From the NCBI RefSeq assembly GCF_000312125.1, contig NZ_HE978642.1, positions 589,768 through 653,767 on the forward strand: a stretch of 64,000 nt of DNA. Reading direction: 5' to 3'. The DNA is from Timonella senegalensis JC301 (lineage in GTDB: Bacteria > Actinomycetota > Actinomycetes > Actinomycetales > Cellulomonadaceae). How positions within the stretch are numbered: position 1 is the stretch's first letter; every line of letters begins with the position of its first letter. Positions 17,071 to 25,520 of this stretch are shown here, in pieces. Below the pieces are notes generated by a model that was not told where the DNA came from, did not search any database, and saw only the letters and a program-made list of their open reading frames with translations. A program made the position numbers and the translations under genes.

Positions 17071-18327
17071 GTGGTAGAAACTAGTCTCTCTGGTGCGTTC
17101 GGCACTGCCAAGAAGTATTTCGGTCGTTACCTAGCTGTGTCGGCGGGCGCCACACTCAGCGCAGCCGCGACCGTTGTCGCCGTGGATCATTTCCAAAAGC
17201 GACACCAGTCGCGCAAGGTCAAGTTCCCGCACCTGCCTCCCATGGACGTGCAAATCGGCGACACGAGTACCCGCGTGTACACGTTTGGTAAGGACCTCTT
17301 TGAGCAAATGCTCGAGGCGATCCACGGCGCCAAGTCCTCGATCTACCTAGAAAGCTACATCTGGAAGTCTGACGAGACGGGCCGCCAGTTCAAGGACGCT
17401 GTCATCGACGCCGCCCAGCGCGGTGTGGAGGTCTACCTGGTCTACGACATGTTCGCCAACTTTGTAGTGCCGCGCGAGTTCTTCAGGTTCCCCGCAGGCA
17501 TTCACGTGCTGGCCTATCCCCTGTTCCGACCCAAGGTTCTGACCCTTGACCTCAGTTACACGGGCCGAGACCACCGCAAGATCCTCGTGGTTGATGAGGA
17601 AATTGGTTTTGTGGGCGGCTACAACATTGGCCAGACGTACGCGGAACAGTGGCGCGACACTCACATGCGCATCACCGGACCTGGAGTGCGTGAGTTGACC
17701 AGCTCGTTTGTGACCTTCTGGAACCACAACCGCAAGGGAAGCCTGCCCCACATTGAGGTGCAGCACACCCCTGACTGGCTCCCCCGCATCCAGGCTGCTG
17801 CCAATGCCCCAATTCGTCAGGTTTACCCTGTTCGCAACATCTACCTTGAGGCGTTCAAGCGAGCGACTCACCACATCTACCTGACGCAGGCGTACTTCAT
17901 CCCAGACGCAGTGTTCCTCCAAGAGCTCCTGGATGCTGCCGCACGTGGCGTTGATGTTCGAATCATCGTCCCCGAGTCATCCAACCACGTGTTGACCGAC
18001 TGGCTGTCTCGCGGCCAGTACTCCAAGATGTTGCGCGGAGGAATCACGATCTGGCTCTACAAGAACGCCATGGTGCACGCCAAGACAGGCACTGTGGACG
18101 GCGAGTGGACCACGATCGGCACAGCAAACATTGACAGGCTGTCCCTGCAGGGTAACTACGAGATCAACATGTCCATCTACGATCGCGACCTCGCCGCAAC
18201 CATGGAAGAAGTCTTCGAGGTGGACCTGAGCAACTGCCGCAAGCTCGAACTCGAGGAATGGGAAAACCGTCCGCTGACCAACAAGTTTGGTGAGTACCTG
18301 CTGGCACCACTGTCGCCGCTGCTGTAG
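17071..18327 (+). CDS. phospholipase D-like / cardiolipin synthase protein
   Basis: A 418-residue protein with two HKD motifs: GRDHRKILVVDEEIGFVGG (about residues 168-186) and MVHAKTGTVDGEWTTIGTANID (about 331-352), each with the downstream Gly-Ser/Asn pattern of the phospholipase D superfamily. One hydrophobic N-terminal segment (about residues 20-38) would anchor it in the membrane. The closest functional class is bacterial cardiolipin synthase (Cls), which joins two phosphatidylglycerols. The N-terminus is shorter than that of classic two-helix Cls proteins, so a related phospholipase or transphosphatidylase is possible. The GTG at 17071 is preferred over the upstream ATG at 17011 because of the -10 element. 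Confidence 0.88.
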   Translation: MVETSLSGAFGTAKKYFGRYLAVSAGATLSAAATVVAVDHFQKRHQSRKVKFPHLPPMDVQIGDTSTRVYTFGKDLFEQMLEAIHGAKSSIYLESYIWKSDETGRQFKDAVIDAAQRGVEVYLVYDMFANFVVPREFFRFPAGIHVLAYPLFRPKVLTLDLSYTGRDHRKILVVDEEIGFVGGYNIGQTYAEQWRDTHMRITGPGVRELTSSFVTFWNHNRKGSLPHIEVQHTPDWLPRIQAAANAPIRQVYPVRNIYLEAFKRATHHIYLTQAYFIPDAVFLQELLDAAARGVDVRIIVPESSNHVLTDWLSRGQYSKMLRGGITIWLYKNAMVHAKTGTVDGEWTTIGTANIDRLSLQGNYEINMSIYDRDLAATMEEVFEVDLSNCRKLELEEWENRPLTNKFGEYLLAPLSPLL

Positions 18328-18470
18328 CCGACATTGGGGCGCATCCAAGCCGTCACGCCTGAGTTGACGTACTTGAGTTGCTGCTCCTGAGCACACGCTC
18401 CAAAGTGGCGCGCACACTAACGTATGCCAGACACACCTGGGCCGCCCAGTGGCAGGACGCATATACGACG

Positions 18471-18505
18471 AGAGGGTCGGAATATCAACGATATTCCGAC
18501 CCTCT
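18471..18505. terminator. bidirectional terminator between cls-like gene and pyc
   Basis: Perfect 16-base arms (AGAGGGTCGGAATATC, 18471-18486, and its complement, 18490-18505) flank AAC. It sits between convergent genes, 22 bases after the pyc stop. Confidence 0.85.
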
Positions 18506-18527
18506 CCCCCACTGCTGTTGTTCTAAG

Positions 18528-21500
18528 TCAGTCGACGACCATGATCAAGTCGCCACCATCAAGCTGCTGGACAGCACCAATGGCAAGGCGGGTGACGGTT
18601 CCATCGATTGGTGAGGTGATGGACGCTTCCATCTTCATCGCCTCGATAGTCGCAATCGTCTGACCTGCGGTAACGCTCTGGCCCTCTTGGACGGCGAGCG
18701 TGACAGAGCCGGCATACGGTGCACCTACGTGACCGGGAACCTTCGGGTCCGCCTTTTCATTCAGCGTGGCCGAGACCTCAACCGAACGATCACGGACCTG
18801 GATCGGACGCAACTGTCCGTTGAGTGTGAACATGACTGTGCGCATGCCCTGGTTGTCAGGAACACCCACGGCCTCGAGGCCAACAAGGATTCGAACACCC
18901 TTATCCAGTCGAATCTCGACCTCGCTTCGGGTATCCAAGCCGTACAGGTACTGCGGCGTTGGGATCACGGAGATGTCGCCAAACTGCTGCTCTACCTGCT
19001 CGAACTCCTTGGTGGGAGCAGGGAAGAGCAGGTGGTTGAGGCGGTTGCGGCGCTCCTGTGAGGTTCCGTTGAGCTCGCGGCGGTCGTCCTGGCTGATTGG
19101 CGTGATCCCACGCTTGATTGAACGTCCGGCGAGGGCCTTGGAGCGGAACGGCTCTGGCCATCCACCTGGAGGGTCGCCCAGCTCACCGTCGAGGAACCCT
19201 ATGACGGAGTCAGGAAGGTCGAAGTCCTGTGGGTTCGCGGCGAATGCTTCGGGATCAACGCCCTGCGCCACGAGTTGAAGCGCCAGGTCGCCCACAACCT
19301 TGGAAGACGGGGTCACCTTGACGAGGCGTCCAAGCATCCTGTCCGCGGCAGCGTACGTCGACTCGATTTCCTCAAAGTGGTCCCCCAGCCCAAGTGCCGA
19401 AGCCTGCGCACGGAGGTTTGTGAGCTGGCCACCTGGGATCTCGTGGGTGTACACGCGTCCAGTTGGGCCGCGAAGGCCGGACTCGAACGGACGGTACAGG
19501 GTGCGCACTGCCTCCCAGTATGGCTCGAGGTCACATACGTTCTTGAGCGAGAGTCCGGTGTCCCGGTCCGTGTGCTCAAGTGCTGCAACCAGCGCAGACA
19601 TGGACGGCTGTGAGGTGGTACCGGCCATGGAGGCGCTCGCCACGTCCACAGCGTCAACCCCGGCCTCGGAGGCAGCGAGCAGCGTAGCCATCTGGCCACC
19701 CGTGGTGTCGTGTGTGTGCAGGTGAACCGGAAGGTCAAAGCGCTCGCGCAGAGCGGTCACGAGCTGACGTGCCGCCTCCGGACGGAGCAGGCCAGCCATG
19801 TCCTTGATGCCGATGATGTGCGCGCCGGCCTCGACGATGCGGTCCGCAAGTTCGAGGTAGTAGTCGAGCGTGTAGATGTTCTCGTTCGGGTCGAGAAGGT
19901 TTCCTGTGTAGCACAGGGCCACCTCGGCAACCGCGGTTCCGGTCGCCCGGACTGCCTCGATCGCTGGGCGCATCTGCTCAACATCGTTCAGCGCGTCGAA
20001 GATGCGGAAGATGTCCACGCCGCTCGCTGCCGCTTCCTTGATGAAGGCGTCCGAGACCTCGGTGGGGTACGGCGTGTATCCCACCGTGTTGCGCCCGCGG
20101 AGCAGCATCTGAATGGCGATGTTGGGCATTGCCTTACGCAACTTGTCGAGGCGCTGCCAGGGGTCCTCACCCAGGAAGCGCAGTGCGACATCGTACGTTG
20201 CGCCACCCCATGCTTCCACAGAGAAGAGCTGTGGTGTCAGGTGTGCAACCTGAGGCGCAGCAAGCAAGAGGTCACGTGTGCGAACGCGCGTAGCCAAGAG
20301 AGACTGGTGTGCATCGCGGAAGGTCGTATCGGTCACCGCAAGAGCCTTCTGCTCGCGCAGCGCGCGGGCGAAGCCTTCCGGGCCCAGCTCTAGGAGCCTT
20401 TGGCGCGAACCCGCCGCTGGCTGCTCGTCCCAGTTCGCCCGTCCTGGGAGCTTGACGCGAGGGTCGATAGCACCGAATGGCTTGCCGTTCGGGTGGTTGA
20501 CGGTGACGTCACCTAGCAGATTGAGAAGTTTGGTACCGCGGTCCGCAGACTCGCGCGTGGTGAGTAGCTCCGGACGCTCCTCAATGAACGAGGTTGCGAT
20601 TTCTCCCTTGGAGAACTCCTCATCTGCAAGAACTGCCTGCAGGAATGGAATGTTCGTGCGGATTCCTCGGATACGGAATTCAGCAAGTGCTCGGCGCGCT
20701 CGGCGCACCGCTGTTGGGAAGTCGCGTCCACGGCAGGTGAGTTTCACCAGCATCGAGTCAAAGTGACCGGTGATCTGGGAACCTGCGGTTGCGGTGGCAC
20801 CGTCAAGGCGTACGCCGGCGCCGCCCGGTGAACGGTAAGCAACGATGCGTCCGGTGTCAGGTCGGAAACCGTTGGCTGGGTCTTCCGTGGTGATCCGGGA
20901 CTGGAGTGCAAACCCGTTGACATGAATCGTGTCCTGCGAGATGCCGAGTTCGTCGAGGGTCGCGCCCTCAGCGATGCGCATCTGCGATTGGACGAGGTCG
21001 ATGTCGGTGACTTCCTCAGTCACGGTGTGCTCGACCTGGATGCGAGGGTTCATCTCGATGAAGACGTGCTTTCCAGCGCGCTCCCCCACGGTGTCAACGA
21101 GGAACTCAACGGTTCCGGCGTTCTGGTAGCCGATTGCACGAGCGAATTTGACCGCATCCGCGCACAGGGCCGCCTTGATTGCGGGATCAAGGTTCGGTGC
21201 GGGCGCGATCTCGATGACCTTTTGGTGGCGTCGCTGCACAGAGCAGTCGCGTTCGTGCAGGTGGACCACGTTGCCGTGGCCGTCCGCAAGAATCTGGACT
21301 TCAATGTGGCGGGGTCGCAGCACTGCCTGCTCGAGGAACATTGTGGGGTCACCGAATGCGGAATCGGCCTCACGCATTGCGGATTCAAGGGCCTCACGCA
21401 ATTCCTCGCGGCGCTCCACGCGGCGCATGCCTCGGCCACCACCACCTGCAACAGCCTTGGCAAAGATAGGGAACCCGATCCGGTCGGCTTGCTCCACGAG

Positions 21501-21932
21501 GTACTCGACATCACTCGACGGCTCGGATGACTCCAATACGGGAATGCCAGCGGAACGTGCGGCTTTGAGCGCAGCAACCTTGTTTCCTGCGAGTTCGAGG
21601 ACCTCGGCCGGAGGACCGATGAATGTCAGTCCATTGTCGCGGCAGGTGCGCGCGAGGTCTGGGTTCTCGGACAGAAAGCCATAGCCTGGATACACGGCAT
21701 CTGCGCCGGAAACCTTGGCAACTCGAATGATTTCGTCAATATTGAGGTAGGCGCGCACGGGCTGGCCTGGATCGCCTATTTGGTAGGCTTCATCAGCCTT
21801 GAGTCGGTGCTCGGAATTACGGTCTTCCTGCGGGAAAACCGCAACAGTCCGGCTTCCCAGTTCGTATGCGGCACGAAAAGCTCGTACCGCGATTTCTGCT
21901 CGGTTCGCGACAAGTACTTTCGAGAACACCAA
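18528..21932 (-). CDS. pyc: pyruvate carboxylase
   Basis: A full-length pyruvate carboxylase of about 1134 residues, which makes oxaloacetate from pyruvate and bicarbonate with ATP and biotin. Domains in order: biotin carboxylase (about residues 1-450, with KAVAGGGGRGMRRV and EMNPRIQVEHTVTEE), carboxyltransferase (about 530-830, TDTTFRDAHQSLLATRVRT, LHTHDTTGGQ), and the biotinyl domain at the end (TIEAMKMEASI, the Lys is biotinylated). The frame opens with TTG 21932; GTG 21929, six bases after a GGGG site, is equally likely. It is convergent with the cls-like gene and divergent from the ParA gene. The role is anaplerotic. Confidence 0.96.
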   Translation of the reverse strand: MVFSKVLVANRAEIAVRAFRAAYELGSRTVAVFPQEDRNSEHRLKADEAYQIGDPGQPVRAYLNIDEIIRVAKVSGADAVYPGYGFLSENPDLARTCRDNGLTFIGPPAEVLELAGNKVAALKAARSAGIPVLESSEPSSDVEYLVEQADRIGFPIFAKAVAGGGGRGMRRVERREELREALESAMREADSAFGDPTMFLEQAVLRPRHIEVQILADGHGNVVHLHERDCSVQRRHQKVIEIAPAPNLDPAIKAALCADAVKFARAIGYQNAGTVEFLVDTVGERAGKHVFIEMNPRIQVEHTVTEEVTDIDLVQSQMRIAEGATLDELGISQDTIHVNGFALQSRITTEDPANGFRPDTGRIVAYRSPGGAGVRLDGATATAGSQITGHFDSMLVKLTCRGRDFPTAVRRARRALAEFRIRGIRTNIPFLQAVLADEEFSKGEIATSFIEERPELLTTRESADRGTKLLNLLGDVTVNHPNGKPFGAIDPRVKLPGRANWDEQPAAGSRQRLLELGPEGFARALREQKALAVTDTTFRDAHQSLLATRVRTRDLLLAAPQVAHLTPQLFSVEAWGGATYDVALRFLGEDPWQRLDKLRKAMPNIAIQMLLRGRNTVGYTPYPTEVSDAFIKEAAASGVDIFRIFDALNDVEQMRPAIEAVRATGTAVAEVALCYTGNLLDPNENIYTLDYYLELADRIVEAGAHIIGIKDMAGLLRPEAARQLVTALRERFDLPVHLHTHDTTGGQMATLLAASEAGVDAVDVASASMAGTTSQPSMSALVAALEHTDRDTGLSLKNVCDLEPYWEAVRTLYRPFESGLRGPTGRVYTHEIPGGQLTNLRAQASALGLGDHFEEIESTYAAADRMLGRLVKVTPSSKVVGDLALQLVAQGVDPEAFAANPQDFDLPDSVIGFLDGELGDPPGGWPEPFRSKALAGRSIKRGITPISQDDRRELNGTSQERRNRLNHLLFPAPTKEFEQVEQQFGDISVIPTPQYLYGLDTRSEVEIRLDKGVRILVGLEAVGVPDNQGMRTVMFTLNGQLRPIQVRDRSVEVSATLNEKADPKVPGHVGAPYAGSVTLAVQEGQSVTAGQTIATIEAMKMEASITSPIDGTVTRLAIGAVQQLDGGDLIMVVD

Positions 21933-22208
21933 ACACCCCTAATTTGGTTGGCCCCCAGGCATATGGCTCTTCCATACACACTTAGTGGCCGACATAGTTC
22001 GGTACACCATGCGACTCCCAGGAGTACGCATGGGATGGGCTGCGAATCAACCAACCCGAGAGCCATTTTCCCACGATTCTGAAATATGGAGTGCAAACAT
22101 CCGCTTTTCGATATGATCTGGCTCCCACTCCGCCGTCTCAACCCGCTGAAATGCGGAATCACACACGCCTATACGCAAGATCTCACGTGGTTCTTGCGTT
22201 CCAACCGC
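21933..22208. other. intergenic region between divergent pyc and parA-type gene
   Basis: About 280 bases with no supported gene. An imperfect inverted repeat lies at about 22009-22033 (ATGCGACTCC and GGAGTACGCAT). The region should contain the promoters of both flanking genes; only the parA -10 is clear. Confidence 0.4.
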
Positions 22209-22214
22209 TAAAGT
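22209..22214 (+). promoter_or_regulatory. -10 element for leaderless parA-type gene
   Basis: TAAAGT ends 7 bases before the GTG start at 22222; no Shine-Dalgarno site is present. Confidence 0.45.
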
Positions 22215-22221
22215 ATTACTT

Positions 22222-23067
22222 GTGTCAGTCCTAGGAATTTGCAGCCTTAAAGGCGGGGTCGGCAAGACCTCCATCACGTTGGGGCTCGCGTCAGCGGCCA
22301 TCCACGCGGGTCTTCGTACCCTTGTTGTGGACTTGGATCCTCAGGCGGACACGACCCTCGCGCTTGGTGTTTCGGGCGGCGCAGACAATGACGTGTCGGC
22401 CGTTCTGGATAACCCCTCCCCCTTTGTCATCGAGTCAGCAATCGCACAGTCTCCATGGAACGGCGAACTCCTGCACGTACTCGTTGGATCGAACGAGTCA
22501 GCACGGCACGATGGCCCTTCCTACGCACACCGGCTCACTAGGCTCACGCACGCCCTCGAGTTCCTCGAGGAGCGATACGACCTAGTCATCATCGACTGCC
22601 CGCCATCGCTTGGCGGTCTCACTCGTCAGGGACTAACCGCGTGCGACCGCGCCCTCGTGGTCACTGAACTAGGCCTCTTCTCTGTGACAGCCGCAGGCCG
22701 CGCATTCCAGGCAATTGACGAGATCCGCCGACAGTCTGCCCCCAACCTTCGCCCTCTCGGCGTCCTGGTCAACCGTGTGCGCGCTCGCTCTTCCGAGCAG
22801 GCTTACCGTCAGGAAGAGCTCGAGAACATGTTTGGCGACTTGGTTCTCCCCACCTACATCCCGGAGCGTTCCGCTCTCCAGCAGGCACAGGGCGCGGGCA
22901 GTCCCGTGCACGAGTGGCCGAGCCGCGCTGCGCGCGATCTCGCCGACCGCTTTGATGCCGTTCTTGGTGCAGCGCTCAAGTCGATGGAGCACTCCGTGCC
23001 CGCCCTGGAGTCCGCGACCTCTCCTGCCAGCGCTGAGATCGCGTTGGAATCAATTGACGACGATTGA
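22222..23067 (+). CDS. orphan ParA/MinD-family ATPase
   Basis: A 281-residue deviant Walker A ATPase. The signature LKGGVGKTSITLGLASA (about residues 9-25) includes the Lys that marks ParA/MinD/Soj proteins, followed by LVVDLDPQADTTLALG (Walker A-prime) and LVIIDCPPSLGGLTRQGL (Walker B). It ends with an acidic tail. No parB gene or parS-like repeat is nearby, and the gene is far from replication-origin genes, so it is not the main chromosome-partition ParA. Orphan ParA proteins in corynebacteria (PldP) affect division-site placement, and this gene faces the mcdR/ftsR growth-regulator block, so a division role is plausible but unproven. Confidence 0.85.
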   Translation: MSVLGICSLKGGVGKTSITLGLASAAIHAGLRTLVVDLDPQADTTLALGVSGGADNDVSAVLDNPSPFVIESAIAQSPWNGELLHVLVGSNESARHDGPSYAHRLTRLTHALEFLEERYDLVIIDCPPSLGGLTRQGLTACDRALVVTELGLFSVTAAGRAFQAIDEIRRQSAPNLRPLGVLVNRVRARSSEQAYRQEELENMFGDLVLPTYIPERSALQQAQGAGSPVHEWPSRAARDLADRFDAVLGAALKSMEHSVPALESATSPASAEIALESIDDD

Positions 23068-23115
23068 CCGGACACGGTCCACGCGTGCAGTCCTCGTAGT
23101 GGCACTGTAAGACAT

Positions 23116-23159
23116 AAGAGAAGGGACGAAACCGATGAGGTTTCGTCCCTTCTCTTTTT
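23116..23159. terminator. bidirectional terminator between parA-type gene and mcdR
   Basis: Perfect 18-base arms (23116-23133 and 23139-23156) flank GATGA, with a TTTTT run closing the plus-strand side. It lies between convergent genes. Confidence 0.93.
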
Positions 23160-23176
23160 AGGTCTGTGTTGTGCAG

Positions 23177-23761
23177 TCAGCCAGCGTTGCGTGCACGGCG
23201 TCGACGTGCCAACTCGTCTTCTGGGGCATCGACAACGGGTGCGACCTCATCGATGCGCTCTGCAGGCAGCGTTGCGAGGCTACCCTCGACTTCGCGCCAC
23301 ACACGGCCGACTGCGATTCCAAAGACACCTTGACCGCCCTGAACAAGGTCTATGACCTCATCGGTGGACGTGCACTCATACACGGAGGCGCCATCGCTCA
23401 TCAGCGTAATCTGCGCGAGGTCAGAAATTCCGCGCTCACGCAAAGCATCGACTGCAGTGCGAATCTGCTGGAGGGAAACGCCGGTGTCCAGGAGCCGCTT
23501 GACGACCTTGAGAACCAAGATGTCGCGGAAGCTATAAAGACGGTGCGTTCCTGAACCGGTAGCCGGGCGAATGGTTGGAGAGACAAGCTCAGTGCGAGCC
23601 CAGTAGTCAAGCTGACGATAGGTAATGCCAGCGACACGGCACGCCGTGGGGCCACGGTAGCCGGTCAGGGAATCCTGGTCCTCGATGCCGTCACCAAAGA
23701 GGGTGCCCTGGGCGCGCTGCACGAGTGGGTAAGTTCCCTCGAGAGACGTGCGATCGTTCAC
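23177..23761 (-). CDS. mcdR: MerR-family regulator, McdR/Rv1830 type
   Basis: A 194-residue MerR-type transcription factor closely resembling mycobacterial Rv1830 (McdR), a regulator linked to cell division. The HTH is in ACRVAGITYRQLDYWARTELVSPTIRP (about residues 41-67), then LYSFRDILVLKVVKRLLDTGVSLQQIR, and a C-terminal domain with ISDLAQITLMSDG, VYECTSTDEVIDL and GGQGVFGIAVGR. The N-terminal segment QGTLFGD and the C-terminal PEDELARRRRARNAG also match that family. GTG 23761 follows GGAGGAA. It is normally third in the garA-ftsR-DUF151-mcdR series; here DUF151 is absent. Confidence 0.9.
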   Translation of the reverse strand: MNDRTSLEGTYPLVQRAQGTLFGDGIEDQDSLTGYRGPTACRVAGITYRQLDYWARTELVSPTIRPATGSGTHRLYSFRDILVLKVVKRLLDTGVSLQQIRTAVDALRERGISDLAQITLMSDGASVYECTSTDEVIDLVQGGQGVFGIAVGRVWREVEGSLATLPAERIDEVAPVVDAPEDELARRRRARNAG

Positions 23762-24084
23762 TTGTTCCTCCGTATGGAGTCATGTGGCTGGTGCGGGCCC
23801 TCAGTACTGATGTGCCGAAGACCTGCCAGGCGTCAGAAGAATGACCTGACTATGCTCATTACGCTATGGCCACTTATGCCGTCGGTCAACGACCAACGCC
23901 TGTTGGAATCGTCGTGTCGCACACAGTTGTCTCAACTTGTGGTTGAGGGTTTGTATCTGTGCGGTTCTCTGCCGTCAGGGACCGGATACTTCTGCCCATA
24001 ATCAATGACTCTACGTGGGAAATTACAGGACCTCCTGCGGAGAAATTGCGGCTCTGACCGCGAACCCACGAGGACTAGGGGTCG
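23762..24084. other. gap between ftsR and mcdR with a MerR-like palindrome
   Basis: No reading frame is supported in these 323 bases, although a DUF151 nuclease gene lies at this place in mycobacteria. CTCAAC-N5-GTTGAG (23931-23947) and CCAAC-N4-GTTGG (23893-23906) are palindromes with MerR-type dimensions, upstream of mcdR; binding is inferred, not shown. Confidence 0.4.
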
Positions 24085-24867
24085 CTATGCGAGCTCTTCG
24101 AGCCCGTCACGTAGCCAGTGCCCGTGCAATGCGATGAGGAGCTCCGCCATCTCGGCGCGTGCACTGTTTGCCTCGCCCAGCGCGAGGCTCGTCCCCTTGG
24201 ACGTGAGGTGCTGAACTGACTGATCCACCACGTTGACCTGGCGGTCCGCAGCTGCTCGCATCGAACGCAAATGACGCCAATCGATACCGAAGGCGTGGAG
24301 CGCCTGCGCGATCTTGATAATTTCTACGTCTCTGCGCGCGTGTCCCGCGAGATCTTGCACGCCCTGCGCCCGAGGATGTCCCCGAAGGATTCCCGCCTCA
24401 ACCAGTTCGTCAACGAAAGCCTGAGTAACCCCTGCCGCTGCGGCGAGATTCGCAAACTCGGACGCTTCAGCCTGGGCAGGCGTCAGGCCGCCGGATGCCA
24501 CAACTCGTGGGCCAAGCGGGTGCTCGACATCGAGTACGCCGGAATCGAGTTGAGTCAGTTTTGCCTTGATGACCTTGAGAGGCAGGTAACGATCACGCTG
24601 TTCTATCAGGACATACCGGAGACGCTCAACGTCCGCAGGGCTGAAGGTTCGATACCCGGCCGCAGAGCGTTCGGGCGTGACGAGCCCCTGATCCTCAAGA
24701 AACCTGATCTTTGAGTGTGAAACCGCAGGAAACTCGGCCCGTAGGAGCCCAAGAACATCGGAGATCCGCATGGTCGCGGTGTGAGAAACGTTGTGCGGCC
24801 ATGGAAGTCGGCTGCCAGACGGGAGTGGTTCCTCCTGGCCAGCCTCGTACTTAAGTGCTGGTGACAC
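24085..24867 (-). CDS. ftsR: MerR-family regulator FtsR (Rv1828 type)
   Basis: A 260-residue MerR-like protein. The core RISDVLGLLRAEFPAVSHSK, KIRFLEDQGLVTPERSAAGYRTF, RLRYVLIEQRDRYLPLKVIKAKL is characteristic of Rv1828 and its corynebacterial orthologue FtsR, an activator of ftsZ. The middle and C-terminal parts form a long helical region. GTG 24867 begins 7 bases after the garA stop; it gives a 32-residue N-terminal extension. The internal ATG at 24771 starts exactly at the conserved domain but has no ribosome site. The pairing with garA is conserved in actinobacteria. Confidence 0.9.
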   Translation of the reverse strand: MSPALKYEAGQEEPLPSGSRLPWPHNVSHTATMRISDVLGLLRAEFPAVSHSKIRFLEDQGLVTPERSAAGYRTFSPADVERLRYVLIEQRDRYLPLKVIKAKLTQLDSGVLDVEHPLGPRVVASGGLTPAQAEASEFANLAAAAGVTQAFVDELVEAGILRGHPRAQGVQDLAGHARRDVEIIKIAQALHAFGIDWRHLRSMRAAADRQVNVVDQSVQHLTSKGTSLALGEANSARAEMAELLIALHGHWLRDGLEELA

Positions 24868-24873
24868 TACCCA

Positions 24874-25365
24874 TCACTCGTCTGCCGAAGAGGCGGATTG
24901 AGGCGAGACCTGAGCGAGTGGGCTCTGGTAGTACACCATGCGGTACTTGCCAATCTGGATCTCGTCACCGGTCTTGAGAATGTACGAGTCGATGCGGTCA
25001 CGGTTGATGTAGGTTCCGTTCAAGGAGCCCTGATCACGAACTTCATACTCGGAACCATGGCGAATGAACTCAACGTGCTTGCGGGAAACCGTCACATCGT
25101 TAAGGAAGATGTCTGCGCGCTCGCTACGTCCGGCGAACAGTCGGTCACGGTCAAGGAGGAATCGCTCGCCATCGACACCGGCAGCCCGGACTACTAGGAG
25201 AGCGGAGCCAAGTGGGAGTGCACTCACGGCGTCGCGAACCTCAGGAGAAGTGCCAGCTACGGTGAAGGCGCCCTCTAGAGCCGAAATCGACGCGAAGGTC
25301 ATGGTGGTTTCTGATGCGGGCTGCTCAGGGTTTACTTGTGGGTTCTGGGGCAACTGCTCGCTCAT
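24874..25365 (-). CDS. garA: FHA-domain protein GarA/OdhI type
   Basis: A 163-residue forkhead-associated protein. The N-terminal motif SETTMTF (Thr20/Thr21) matches the conserved ETT phosphorylation site of GarA/OdhI, targeted by Ser/Thr kinases such as PknB and PknG. The FHA domain (about residues 70-145) shows FLLDRDRLFAGRSERADIFL, VSRKHVEFI, DQGSLNGTYINRDRI and LKTGDEIQIGKYRMVYY. In relatives the unphosphorylated protein inhibits 2-oxoglutarate dehydrogenase and tunes glutamate synthesis. Start ATG 25365 is preferred over 25377 because GGAGGT lies five bases before it. Confidence 0.94.
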   Translation of the reverse strand: MSEQLPQNPQVNPEQPASETTMTFASISALEGAFTVAGTSPEVRDAVSALPLGSALLVVRAAGVDGERFLLDRDRLFAGRSERADIFLNDVTVSRKHVEFIRHGSEYEVRDQGSLNGTYINRDRIDSYILKTGDEIQIGKYRMVYYQSPLAQVSPQSASSADE

Positions 25366-25520
25366 GATGACCTCCATGTTGTGGTGCTGATGAACAGCCT
25401 CGACTGGTGCGGTGACTGCTCAGAGACTTAGCTACTCTGCATGCGCTGTTGGACTAGCATACTTACTTTCGTTCACCCATGTCACCCGACAGCCTCGATT
25501 AGTGGATATCTGAGCGCAAA

